Shown here in pieces: positions 8,983-17,462 of a stretch of 64,000 nt of DNA. The notes below the pieces were generated by a model. The model saw only the letters and a program-made list of their open reading frames with translations, was not told where the DNA came from and ran no database searches. Numbering within the stretch: position 1 is the stretch's first letter; every line of letters starts with the position of its first letter. The stretch is from G965204755 sp965243415 (GTDB lineage: Bacteria; Acidobacteriota; Vicinamibacteria; Marinacidobacterales; Marinacidobacteraceae): positions 3,100,001 through 3,164,000 of the forward strand of contig OZ251549.1 of NCBI GenBank assembly GCA_965243415.1, written 5' to 3'. The position numbers and the translations under genes were made by a program.

Positions 8983-10713
8983 CTACATCCCCCAGACCTG
9001 GATGGTCCGCTCGCCGGGAGCGGGGGGCGCTGCCTCCGCCAGGACTTCGCCGGTCTCTTCCGCGCCGGCGGGCGCGCCGGTCGCTCCACGGACGCGGACC
9101 TCGCGGTGGAACACCTTCTCCTCCCACGATTTCCGTTCGTCCCGGTCGAAGACGAGCAGATGTCCCTCGGCCGCTCCGCTCCGGTCCACATAGCCGGCGG
9201 TCTGCAGCGCTCCCCGGCGGATGACTTCGTCGAGGCCGTCGCGCTGCCGGCGCACCTTGCACTCGATGACGAAGACCTGGGGCTCGTCCTGCTTCCTCCA
9301 GGAGATCAGCAGGTCGGTGCGGCCCCGTCCCAGACCGTGTTCCCGCGTGATGTGGCCGCCGGCGTTCACAACTCGCTGGAGGAACGCCTGCAGCAGGACC
9401 TGGGCGCCGTACTCGCGAAACCGGGAATCACGCAGCCACCACTCGGCGTTCTCCCGGAAGAACTGCCGGAAGGCCCGGAGCAGGGCGGGGATGTCGAGGC
9501 CGCGGTCGTCCCGGACGAACCGGTTGCCGTCGAGGATGATCTTGCCCTCCACCTCCTCGGCCAGGAGACGCGGGAGCACCTCCCCGTAGATCGGATTCGC
9601 GATCCGGATCGTCGGTTCGGTAGCGATGAGGCCGAGGTCGCGGACATAGCGCAGGTCGTCCCTGTCGAAATCCGGTTCGGTATCCGCACCCGCCAGGATG
9701 GGATCGAGGACGCGTCGGACGCGCTCCTCCCGGAGTCTCTGCTCGACCTGACCGAAGTGGGCCGGCCCCTCGAGGATCAGTCGCTCCCGCGCCGCCACGA
9801 TCCCGGTACGCGTGATGTCGCGGCTCCGGTCCCGGCCCGCGGGATCGTCGAAGCAGGCGCCGTACGCCAGGGCGTTGACGAGCCAGGGCTGTCCTCCGGT
9901 GGACCGCCGGACCTCCGCGAGGGCCTCGTCGGTGAACCGCTGCCCGGTTTCCTCGGTGTGCTGTCCCAGGAGGTCCCTGACTTCGGTCTCGGAGAAATCC
10001 CCGAGTCGGAGCGACTTGGCCACGATGTTGAACGGGCTGGCCTTCGTGGTGAAGTAGTGTCGGACATCGTGCAACCCGCACACGACGATGCTGTGGGGGA
10101 AGTGGTCGGGCCGAGTCTCATATCCGGATCGCAGTTGGTGGAGAAGGCACAGCAGCGCATCGCTGCGGAGCGTGTCCACTTCGTCCAGAACGAGAACCAG
10201 CGGCCTGGAATCGGCGCCGGCCCATCGGGTAAGGGCTTCCTCCACGGCAGACTCCGGCCCATATCGGTCGAGGAGGCTGGACCACTCCCGGTCGGGATAG
10301 TCGTCGTCGAGGGATCTCCTGGCGCGCAACGCCAATCGCGTGAGTACGGCCTGGATGGCGCGGGGGAGATCGTCGCCGACGGTGTCCACCGGCTGGAGAT
10401 TCGCGTGGACCGCGCGGTACCCGCGGTCGTTCAACGCATCGCAGAGCGCCCGGAGTGAAGTCGTCTTCCCGGTCTGGCGGGGCGCGTACACGATGAAGTA
10501 GTTCTTCGTCTCGACGAGTCGAAGAAGCGTGTCCGCCCCGGTTCGCTGCAGCGGCGGGATGTGGTAGTGGTCGGCGGGGAGGACGGGCCCGGCGATGTTG
10601 AATACGCGCACGGTGTCCTCTGTCGGGTCTGCGAAGGCCGTTCGGGGAGCCGGGGGGATCGGGGTCGGACGCGTCGTGAGTCGGAGGCGAGGGTCGGAGA
10701 CTACACGCCCCAC
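8983..10713 (-). CDS. AAA-ATPase with C-terminal PD-(D/E)XK nuclease-like domain, paralog 3
   Basis: The protein has 576 residues. It opens with the family signature FNIAGPxxPADHYHxPPL. A Walker A loop of the form APRQTGKTT lies near residues 80-90 and Walker B LVLVLDEVDTL near residue 180. Conserved ATPase blocks SPFNIVAKSLRLGDFSE and QPWLVNALAYGACFDD follow. The C-terminal nuclease-fold core is GRGRTDLLISW followed by VFVIECKVRR. The family is widespread and usually called AAA ATP-binding protein of unknown function. GTG at 10711-10713 overlaps the 3' end of the preceding paralog by 13 bp. The stop is followed by 264 bp before drmMI. A defence role, such as a DNA-sensing nuclease, is inferred from its place within the DISARM operon and its PD-(D/E)XK core. 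Confidence 0.82.
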   Translation of the reverse strand: MGRVVSDPRLRLTTRPTPIPPAPRTAFADPTEDTVRVFNIAGPVLPADHYHIPPLQRTGADTLLRLVETKNYFIVYAPRQTGKTTSLRALCDALNDRGYRAVHANLQPVDTVGDDLPRAIQAVLTRLALRARRSLDDDYPDREWSSLLDRYGPESAVEEALTRWAGADSRPLVLVLDEVDTLRSDALLCLLHQLRSGYETRPDHFPHSIVVCGLHDVRHYFTTKASPFNIVAKSLRLGDFSETEVRDLLGQHTEETGQRFTDEALAEVRRSTGGQPWLVNALAYGACFDDPAGRDRSRDITRTGIVAARERLILEGPAHFGQVEQRLREERVRRVLDPILAGADTEPDFDRDDLRYVRDLGLIATEPTIRIANPIYGEVLPRLLAEEVEGKIILDGNRFVRDDRGLDIPALLRAFRQFFRENAEWWLRDSRFREYGAQVLLQAFLQRVVNAGGHITREHGLGRGRTDLLISWRKQDEPQVFVIECKVRRQRDGLDEVIRRGALQTAGYVDRSGAAEGHLLVFDRDERKSWEEKVFHREVRVRGATGAPAGAEETGEVLAEAAPPAPGERTIQVWGM

Positions 10714-12431
10714 ACCTGGATCGTCCGCTCGCCGGGAGCGGGGGGCGCTGACTCCGCCAGGACTTCGCCGGTCTCTTCCGCGCCGGCGGTCTCGCCGCGC
10801 GTCCGGCGCACGCGGACCTCGCTGTGGAACACCTTCTCTTCCCAGGACTTCCGTTCGTCACGGTCGAAGACGAGCAGATGTCCCTCGGCCGCGCCGCTCC
10901 GGTCTGCATAGCCGGCGGTCTGCAGCGCTCCCCGGCGGATGATCTCGTCGAGCCCGTCGCGCTGCCGGCGCACCTTGCACTCGATGACGAAGACCTGGGG
11001 TTCGCCGCGTTTCCGCCAGGAGATCAACAAGTCGGTGCGGCCCCGTCCCAGACCGTGTTCCCGGGTGATATGGCCGCCGGCGTTCACCACCCGTTGCAGG
11101 AACGCCTGCAGCAGCACCTGGGCGCCGTACTCGCGAAATCCGGAGCCCCGCGACCACCATTCGGCGTTCTCCCGGAAGAACTGCTGGAAGGCCCGGAGCA
11201 GGGCGGGAACGTCGAGGCCGCCGTCGCCCCGGAGGAACCGGGTGTCGTCGTGAGGCATCGTCACTTCCACCCTCCGCGCGAGAAGGCGCGGGATCACCTC
11301 GCCGTAGATCGGGTTCGCGATCCGGACCGGTGAAGTGGCGGTTACGATGCCCAGGTCGTTTACATAGCGGGCGTCGTCGTCCGTGAAGTCGCGGCGCCCT
11401 TCCGCACCTGCCAGGATGGGGTCGAGGACCTTCCGGACGCGCTCTTCGTCGAGTCGCTGGGCGATCTGACCGAAGTGGGCCGACCCCTCGAGGATCAGTC
11501 GCTGTCGCGCCGCCTCGATGCCTTTCCGCGTGATGTCCCGGCTCCGGTCCCGGCCCTCCGGATCGTCGAAGCAGGCGCCGTAGGCCAGGGCGTTGACGAG
11601 CCAGGGCTGGCCCGCGGTGGAGCGCCAGACCTCTGCGACGGCCTCGTCGGTGAACCGCTGTCCGGTCTCTTCGGTGTGCTGCCCGAGGAGATCCCGGACT
11701 TCGGCTTCGGAGAAGTCCCCGAGTCGGAGCGACCTGGCCACGATGTTGAACGGGCTGGCTCGTGGCGTGAAGTAGTCCCGGACATTGCGCAGCCCGCATA
11801 CGGCCACGCTGTGCGGGAACCGGGCGGGGCGAGCTTCGTAACCCGCCCGCAGTTGGTCCAGCAGCGACATGAGGGGCGGGCCGCTCAATGAGTCGACCTC
11901 GTCCAGAAGCAGCACCAGCGGTTTCGGGTCCGAGGCGGCCCATCCCCGCAGCGCCATTCGGAGCGCCACGCCTGGGTCGCGCGCGCTCATGAGATCCTGG
12001 CCCTGCCGCGCGAAGAAGTCGTCGTCGAGAGTGTCGAGGGCGTCGGCCTCAAGGCAGGTCAGGATGCTGCGCATGACGCTCTCGACATCGCTCTCCGGCG
12101 TCTGGACGCCCTGGAGCGTCGTGTGGAGGGCGCGGTAGCCGCGGTCGTTCAACGCATCGCGGAGCGCCCGGAGCGAAGTCGTCTTCCCGGTCTGGCGGGG
12201 CGCGTACACGATGAAGTAGTTCTTCGCTTCCACGAGTTCCAGCACTTCCTCGAAGCCGGACCGTCGCAGCGGCGGGAGGTGGTAGTGGTCGGCGGGGACG
12301 ATGGGCCCGGCGAGGTTGAATACGCGCACGGTGTCCGGTGTCTGTCTGGGAAGACCGTTCGGGAGTCGGGGAGGTTCGGGGTTGGAGGCGTCGAGAGGCG
12401 GAGGGGAAGGGTCGGAGACTACATGCCCCAC
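10701..12431 (-). CDS. AAA-ATPase with C-terminal PD-(D/E)XK nuclease-like domain, paralog 2
   Basis: This 576-residue protein has the same length and architecture as the next gene. It carries FNLAGP, APRQTGKTT, Walker B LVLLLDEVDSL, SPFNIVARSLRLGDFSE, QPWLVNALAYG, and GRGRTDLLISW then VFVIECKVRR. The stretch between the first 50 ATPase residues and Walker B is unrelated in sequence to the other two copies, whereas the C-terminal 250 residues are nearly the same. GTG at 12429-12431 overlaps the stop region of paralog 1 by 13 bp, exactly as paralog 3 overlaps this gene, so the overlap was copied with the duplication. A much longer open frame runs upstream across drmD but reads antisense-like residues and was not used for the start. 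Confidence 0.82.
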   Translation of the reverse strand: MGHVVSDPSPPPLDASNPEPPRLPNGLPRQTPDTVRVFNLAGPIVPADHYHLPPLRRSGFEEVLELVEAKNYFIVYAPRQTGKTTSLRALRDALNDRGYRALHTTLQGVQTPESDVESVMRSILTCLEADALDTLDDDFFARQGQDLMSARDPGVALRMALRGWAASDPKPLVLLLDEVDSLSGPPLMSLLDQLRAGYEARPARFPHSVAVCGLRNVRDYFTPRASPFNIVARSLRLGDFSEAEVRDLLGQHTEETGQRFTDEAVAEVWRSTAGQPWLVNALAYGACFDDPEGRDRSRDITRKGIEAARQRLILEGSAHFGQIAQRLDEERVRKVLDPILAGAEGRRDFTDDDARYVNDLGIVTATSPVRIANPIYGEVIPRLLARRVEVTMPHDDTRFLRGDGGLDVPALLRAFQQFFRENAEWWSRGSGFREYGAQVLLQAFLQRVVNAGGHITREHGLGRGRTDLLISWRKRGEPQVFVIECKVRRQRDGLDEIIRRGALQTAGYADRSGAAEGHLLVFDRDERKSWEEKVFHSEVRVRRTRGETAGAEETGEVLAESAPPAPGERTIQVWGV

Positions 12432-14047
12432 ACCTGGATCGTCCGCTCGCCGGGAGCCGGGGGCGCTGTCTCCGCCAGGACTTCGCCGGTCTCTTCCGCG
12501 CCGGGGGGCACGCCGGTCGCTCCACGGACGCGGACCTCGCGGTGGAACACCTTCTCCTCCCACGACTTCCGTTCGTCCCGGTCGAAGACGAGCAGATGTC
12601 CCTCGGCCGCCCCGCTCCGGTCTGCATAGCCGGCGGTCTGCAGCGCGCCGCGGCGGATCACTTCGTCGAGCCCGTCGCGCTGGCGGCGCACCTTGCACTC
12701 GATCACGAAGACCTGGGGTTGGCCCTCTTTCCACCAGGAGATCAGCAGGTCGGTGCGGCCCCGTCCGAGACCGTGTTCCCGGGTGAGGTGACCGCCGGCG
12801 TTCACCACCCGCTGCAGGAACCCCTGCAGCAGCACCTGGGCGCCGTACTCGCGGAACCGGGAATCGCGCAGCCACCACTCGGCGTTCTCCCGGAAGAACT
12901 GCTGGAAGGCGCGAAACAGGACGGGAACCTCGAGGCGGCCGTCGCCCCGGACGAACCGGGCGTCGTCGAGGACGACCCTCGGTTCTACCTCCCCCGCCAG
13001 GAGACGGGGAACCACCTCCCCGTAGATCGGGTTCGCGATGCGGATCGGCGGATCGGTCGCGATGAGGCCGACATCGCGGACATAGCGCAGGTCGTCCTTG
13101 TCGAAATCCGGCTCGGTATCCGCACCCGCCAGGATGGGGTCGAGGACGCGGCGGACGCGCTCCTCCCGGAGTCTCTGCTCGACCTGGCCGAAGTGGGCCG
13201 GCCCCTCGAGGATCAGTCGCTCCCGCGCCGCCACGATCCCGGTACGCGTGATGTCGCGGCTCCGGTCCCGGCCCGCGGGATCGTCGAAGCAGGCGCCGTA
13301 GGCCAGGGCGTTGACGAGCCAGGGTTGTCCCGCGGTGGAGCGCCAGACCTCTGCGACGGCCTCGTCGGTGAACCGTTGTCCGGTTTCGTCGGTGTGCTGT
13401 CCGAGCAGGTCCCGGACTTCGGTCTCGGAGAAGTCCCCGAGCCGGAGCGACTTGGCGACGATGTTGAACGGGCTGGCCTGCGTCGTGAAATAGTGCCGGA
13501 CATTGCGCAACCCGCACACGACGACACTGTGGGGGAAGCGTTCCGGACGGATCTCGTACCCCGTGCGTAGTTGGTCGAGGAGACACAGGAGCGCCTCGCC
13601 GCTGAGTGCGTCCACTTCGTCCAGAACCACGACGAGGGGTCTGGAATCGGCACTCGCCCATCGGGTGAATGCCTTCATCACGGCGGTGGTGGCCCGGAAA
13701 CGGTCGTCGAGGGACTCCACGATTCGTTCGAATGTGTCTTCGCCGAGCGTCACTTCCTCGCGGTCGGCCAACACATCGAACACGGAGCGGATGGCGAGGT
13801 CCACTGCATCGCCGGCACTGCGCGCGGGTTGGAGATTCGCGTGGACGGCGCGGTAGCCGCGGTCGTTCAGCGCATCGCAGAGCGCCCGGAGCGAAGTCGT
13901 CTTCCCGGTCTGGCGGGGCGCGTACACGATGAAGTAGTTCTTCGCTTCCACGAGTTCCAGTACTTCCTCGAAGCCGGACCGCCGCAGCGGCGGGAGGTGG
14001 TAGTGGTCGGCGGCGACGATGGGCCCGGCGATGTTGAACTTGCGCAC
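12419..14047 (-). CDS. AAA-ATPase with C-terminal PD-(D/E)XK nuclease-like domain, paralog 1
   Basis: At 542 residues this is the shortest copy, because it lacks the 34-residue leader that paralogs 2 and 3 derive from the overlapped junction. Walker A APRQTGKTT is at residues 43-51 and Walker B LVVVLDEVDAL at about 138-148. The divergent segment spans about 75-130. The nuclease acid TDLL is near residue 432 and ECK near residue 450. The start is GTG at 14045-14047. It is 78 bp downstream of drmD in the same direction, so cotranscription is likely. It is probably the founder copy of the array, because only it has an independent start context. Confidence 0.82.
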   Translation of the reverse strand: MRKFNIAGPIVAADHYHLPPLRRSGFEEVLELVEAKNYFIVYAPRQTGKTTSLRALCDALNDRGYRAVHANLQPARSAGDAVDLAIRSVFDVLADREEVTLGEDTFERIVESLDDRFRATTAVMKAFTRWASADSRPLVVVLDEVDALSGEALLCLLDQLRTGYEIRPERFPHSVVVCGLRNVRHYFTTQASPFNIVAKSLRLGDFSETEVRDLLGQHTDETGQRFTDEAVAEVWRSTAGQPWLVNALAYGACFDDPAGRDRSRDITRTGIVAARERLILEGPAHFGQVEQRLREERVRRVLDPILAGADTEPDFDKDDLRYVRDVGLIATDPPIRIANPIYGEVVPRLLAGEVEPRVVLDDARFVRGDGRLEVPVLFRAFQQFFRENAEWWLRDSRFREYGAQVLLQGFLQRVVNAGGHLTREHGLGRGRTDLLISWWKEGQPQVFVIECKVRRQRDGLDEVIRRGALQTAGYADRSGAAEGHLLVFDRDERKSWEEKVFHREVRVRGATGVPPGAEETGEVLAETAPPAPGERTIQVWGM

Positions 14048-14125
14048 AGGGGGTCAGTATCGCGCAGGCGGTCGCAGGAGCGGGTCGGCCGAGGCGGGCG
14101 GGTTCTCGGCGGGCGTGCGGCCGTG

Positions 14126-17100
14126 TCAGCCGGTGTCGGGCCAGAGATAGACGAGGCCGGCGGGTTCGACCCGCGTGGCGCGGATCTCGTAGAACTCGCG
14201 CACCCGCCGCGGCTCCACCTCGATCTCGGCGTCGAACTGGGCGAGGCGCCGTTCCCAGGCGCGGAGATCGGCCTCCCGTTGCCGGCGCTCCTCGGGTTTC
14301 AGGTCGAAGAGGAAGCGGCGTTCCTCTGGCCGATTGCGGTTGTCCAACTGCTCCTGCACCCGCTCCCGCTGCCGGTGCAGCGTCTTCTCCAGGGCTTTCG
14401 CTTCTGCGCGGCCCCGTTGACGAAGCCTCGCCTCGGCCGCCCGCTGCCGCTGGCGGGCGCGGCGTTCGAGAGGCTTGTGGAGCGCCGAGACATGGCGGGG
14501 CGCCAGGGCGAGCAGGCGCGCTCGCACCCCGTCGCCGGGCGTTGCGGCGCGCTCCATCGCCCGCTCGAACAGCGCCAGGGTGGAGTCGTGCTCCGTGCTC
14601 GTTTCCCCGAAGGGTTTCGGCGGGCGGCTCGCGCCGTAGCCGTCGAACGGGGCCGCCACGGCGACGATCTCCTGGTGCAGTCGTTCCGCTCCCCGGCCGT
14701 AGAGCGAGAGGCGTCCGAACAGCACCACCCGGTGGATCGAATCCGCCGCCTGCAGGAGGCAGGCGCGGGAGAGGTCGTGGTGGACGAAACCCTGGCTGCG
14801 GAAACGGGCCAGGAGGCGCTGGGCCAGGCGCTGCTCCAGGTGGAGATGGACCACCTCGGCATCCACGGCGCCGGGGTCGGAGAAGACCACCGGGCGGACC
14901 GGCGCGTCCCGCCGCCAGTCGGCCGGTTTCACTCCCAACTTCCGCGGCGCTCGCAGCGAGTCGAGGGTGGCGGCCCAACTGGGGTCGGCGGCCTGCTGTT
15001 CGTTCAACTCGGGGAGGCGCCAGACTGTTCGGCCGGTGGAATCGCGTTCGGCGGTGAGCCCGGAGGCGCATTGGAGTTCCAGCGAACAGGAGAGCGCGTC
15101 GCGGAAGGCGTCCTCGTCGAAACCCAGATGGCGGCGGGATTTCTCCAGGGCGTCCCGGCAGCCGCGCAGTTGCCTTTCGATGGCCTCGCCGCCGTCGCGC
15201 GCCGTTTCCAGCTCTTCCTCGACGATACCGGGCTTCGCAATTCCGGCCTTCGCCAGTTTCTCGGCGAGGGAGGCGGCCTCCTCCGCCCGGATGCCGCGGC
15301 GCAGCAGGCGTTCCGAATCGTCTATGACCCGGGCCAGACTGCCGAGTTCCTTGCGGATCGTCTCCGTCTTGTGGACGAGCACTTCCAGCACCCGGTCTTC
15401 GGCGCGCTGCGGGAGGTGGAAGTAGCGGCAGGTGACCTCGTTCGCCGGCTGCAGTTTGCGGTCGATGCGGCCGTTGCGCTGTTCGATGCGGCCCGGATTC
15501 CAGGGGAGGTCGAAGTGGAAGAGGTCGGAACAGTGCGCCTGGAGGTTCAGACCTTCCCGGGCGGCGTCGGTGGCGATCAGGATGCGGAGCGGCTCCTCCT
15601 TCGGGTCGGCGTTGAACCGGCGCTGGATCTCCCGGCGCATGTCCGGGCCGGTCCGGCCGGTGAGGACGGCGATCCGCCCGTTGGCGCGGTCGGTGTATGC
15701 CACGGCCCCTTCGAGCAGGTTCTGCAGGTAGCGCTTCGTGCCCTGCCGGTTCTCGGTGAAGAGGAGTACCCGGCGGTCGGTCCATTCCGGGGGCGGTCCC
15801 TTCGGGCGCTGGCCGAGCGGCGGCAGGCCGGGGCACTGGTTCTGCCGGATCCAGTCGAGCAGGCGCCCGGTCTTGGCGTCGGGGAGATGGCGGTGTTCCT
15901 CGGCGATGGCGATCATCTCGTCGAGGATCTGCCGCTCCCGGGGCGGCAGGGCGCCGGGAGTCCCCCCGGTGGTTTCGGCCGCCCGGGTCAGGGTGTCGGT
16001 CTGCGCTTCTTCTTCCTTCTCCAGGTCGTCGTCGTCCCAGTCGGCGCGTTCGTCGTCGGCGTCCGGGGCGGTTCGGAAACGCCGCTCCTCGTCGCCGGAG
16101 AGGCCGGCGGCGGGCGCGTTCCCGGCGTACTGGCGTTCGGCGGTGCGGCGGTGGACCTCCAGGTTGCGGGCGAAGGCTTCGACGGAGGAGAGCAGGCGCT
16201 GCTGGAGGCCGACGGTCAGCAGCGCCGCGGCGCTCCGGGCCCGCGTCGGGGCCGTTTCGAGCCGCCGTTCGCGCTCGCGCCGGTACTCGTCGAGGAGCCG
16301 GGAGAGTTGCAACTCCGGAGCGTCGTCGGGCAGGTCGGCGATGACCACGGCTTCGACGCGGCGCCGCGGGAACTCCCGGCCGGCGGCGCGGAGGTCCTCC
16401 TTGAGGCGGCGGACGAGCACCGGTTCCAGTTCCCGATGGCCCCGGATGGGAACGCCGCGGGTGAATCTCCGGGGATCGAGCAACTCCATGAGGGCCGCGA
16501 AACTGTTGGAGTGCCCGTTGTGCGGGGTCGCCGAGAGGAACAGGCGGTGCTCGAAGCGGCCGGCGAGGTCGCGGACGGCGCGGGTGAACTTCGATTCGAT
16601 CCCGTACCGGCCGCCGGAGGAGGGCGCGGCGTGGTGCGCCTCGTCGAGGATCAGCAGGCTGGCGGGGAGCCGCTCGCCCAGCCATTCCCGCAGCGGGTCG
16701 GCGTAGGCCGGGTCGCGGAGCAGGTTGTGGGAGACGAGGAAGCGGGTGTGGGTTCGCCAGGGGTTGGCGCCGAAGCCGCGCTCCCGGCGGATCCGGGAGA
16801 CATAGGCGCGGTCGAGGTGCGCGAACAGGAGGCCGAAGCGCTCCTCCATCTCGACCCGCCACTGGTCGAGCACCGAAGCCGGCGCGGCGATGACCACGCT
16901 CTTCACCTTGCGCCGGAGGAGCAGCTCGCGGGCGATGAGCCCGGCCTCGATGGTCTTGCCGAGCCCGGTGTCGTCGGCGATGAAGAGGTTGACGCGGGGC
17001 AGGCGGAGCGCCTTCCGCAGCGGCTCCATCTGGTAGGCGTCGAGTTGGATCCCGGCCCGGAACGGCGCCTGGAGCAGGCCGGGGTCGGTGGCGGTGACGC

Positions 17101-17398
17101 AGTTCCAGCGGAGAGTCCGATAGAAGGCGGCGAAGTGGCGCGGCGCGTCGAATCCCCGCCCGGCCAGGTTCTGCCAGCCGTCGTCCGCGAAGATCTTCCG
17201 GTCCGGTTCGTGGTTCCAGAAGACCTCGAGCGGCTCGCCCGGCGAGTCGTCCTCGGCGCAGGACAGCCGCACCACCGGTGAGTCCGGCGGCTCCGCCCCC
17301 TCGACTTCCTGGACGATCCACCGCCGCGACCGCACCTGCACCAGCGCCCCCACTTCGGGAGGATGAAGGGGCAGCCGCTCCGCCGCCGTCCCGATCAT
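14126..17398 (-). CDS. drmD: DISARM SNF2-family helicase DrmD
   Basis: This is a 1090-residue SWI2/SNF2-type ATPase, the hallmark gene of class 1 DISARM. Walker A appears in DDTGLGKTIEAGL near residue 143, the DEAH box in LLILDEAHHAAPS near residue 250, and motif III in FLSATPHNGHSNSF. The second RecA lobe carries DAAREGLNLQ near residue 615 and EQRNGRIDRKLQ (motif VI). Charged helical sequence fills the C-terminal 350 residues, with a final acidic-to-basic coiled-coil-like region. It starts at ATG 17396-17398. It is probably the first gene of the minus-strand operon; the next gene upstream ends 64 bp away and is functionally unrelated. It acts in the cytoplasm on incoming DNA together with DrmA, DrmB and the methyltransferase; that role is known from the family. 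Confidence 0.88.
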   Translation of the reverse strand: MIGTAAERLPLHPPEVGALVQVRSRRWIVQEVEGAEPPDSPVVRLSCAEDDSPGEPLEVFWNHEPDRKIFADDGWQNLAGRGFDAPRHFAAFYRTLRWNCVTATDPGLLQAPFRAGIQLDAYQMEPLRKALRLPRVNLFIADDTGLGKTIEAGLIARELLLRRKVKSVVIAAPASVLDQWRVEMEERFGLLFAHLDRAYVSRIRRERGFGANPWRTHTRFLVSHNLLRDPAYADPLREWLGERLPASLLILDEAHHAAPSSGGRYGIESKFTRAVRDLAGRFEHRLFLSATPHNGHSNSFAALMELLDPRRFTRGVPIRGHRELEPVLVRRLKEDLRAAGREFPRRRVEAVVIADLPDDAPELQLSRLLDEYRRERERRLETAPTRARSAAALLTVGLQQRLLSSVEAFARNLEVHRRTAERQYAGNAPAAGLSGDEERRFRTAPDADDERADWDDDDLEKEEEAQTDTLTRAAETTGGTPGALPPRERQILDEMIAIAEEHRHLPDAKTGRLLDWIRQNQCPGLPPLGQRPKGPPPEWTDRRVLLFTENRQGTKRYLQNLLEGAVAYTDRANGRIAVLTGRTGPDMRREIQRRFNADPKEEPLRILIATDAAREGLNLQAHCSDLFHFDLPWNPGRIEQRNGRIDRKLQPANEVTCRYFHLPQRAEDRVLEVLVHKTETIRKELGSLARVIDDSERLLRRGIRAEEAASLAEKLAKAGIAKPGIVEEELETARDGGEAIERQLRGCRDALEKSRRHLGFDEDAFRDALSCSLELQCASGLTAERDSTGRTVWRLPELNEQQAADPSWAATLDSLRAPRKLGVKPADWRRDAPVRPVVFSDPGAVDAEVVHLHLEQRLAQRLLARFRSQGFVHHDLSRACLLQAADSIHRVVLFGRLSLYGRGAERLHQEIVAVAAPFDGYGASRPPKPFGETSTEHDSTLALFERAMERAATPGDGVRARLLALAPRHVSALHKPLERRARQRQRAAEARLRQRGRAEAKALEKTLHRQRERVQEQLDNRNRPEERRFLFDLKPEERRQREADLRAWERRLAQFDAEIEVEPRRVREFYEIRATRVEPAGLVYLWPDTG

Positions 17399-17407
17399 CG
17401 CCGCCGG

Positions 17408-17413
17408 ATCGTA
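17408..17413 (-). promoter_or_regulatory. Possible -10 element of drmD (near-leaderless)
   Basis: On the minus strand TACGAT lies nine bases before the drmD ATG. The spacing matches other candidate leaderless promoters in this window (lexA, fabI). No clear -35 is visible, so confidence is low. Confidence 0.25.
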
Positions 17414-17462
17414 CCGCCGGTGAGCGGGTTTCCTGCGCTCGGGAGATGGATCGAGGTGTCGG

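Larger units (their letters stand above)
8983..14047 (-). repeat. Three-copy tandem gene array (ATPase-nuclease paralogs)
   Basis: Three head-to-tail copies are present. The start-to-start distance between copies 2 and 3 is 1718 bp, and copies 2 and 3 are both exactly 1731 bp long. The 13-bp stop/start overlap is repeated at both internal junctions. Long near-identical tracts cover the 3' half of every copy, and the segments encoding the pre-Walker B region are divergent. This points to tandem duplication with homogenised ends and diversified middles. Confidence 0.85.

Noticed and set aside
5941..17321. Very long open frames antisense to or overlapping drmMI, the ATPase array and drmD (over 1200 to 2200 codons).
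   Set aside because: They translate to arginine/proline/glycine-rich sequence without motifs, and the opposite or shifted frames hold complete families. They arise from the scarcity of stop codons in GC-rich DNA.
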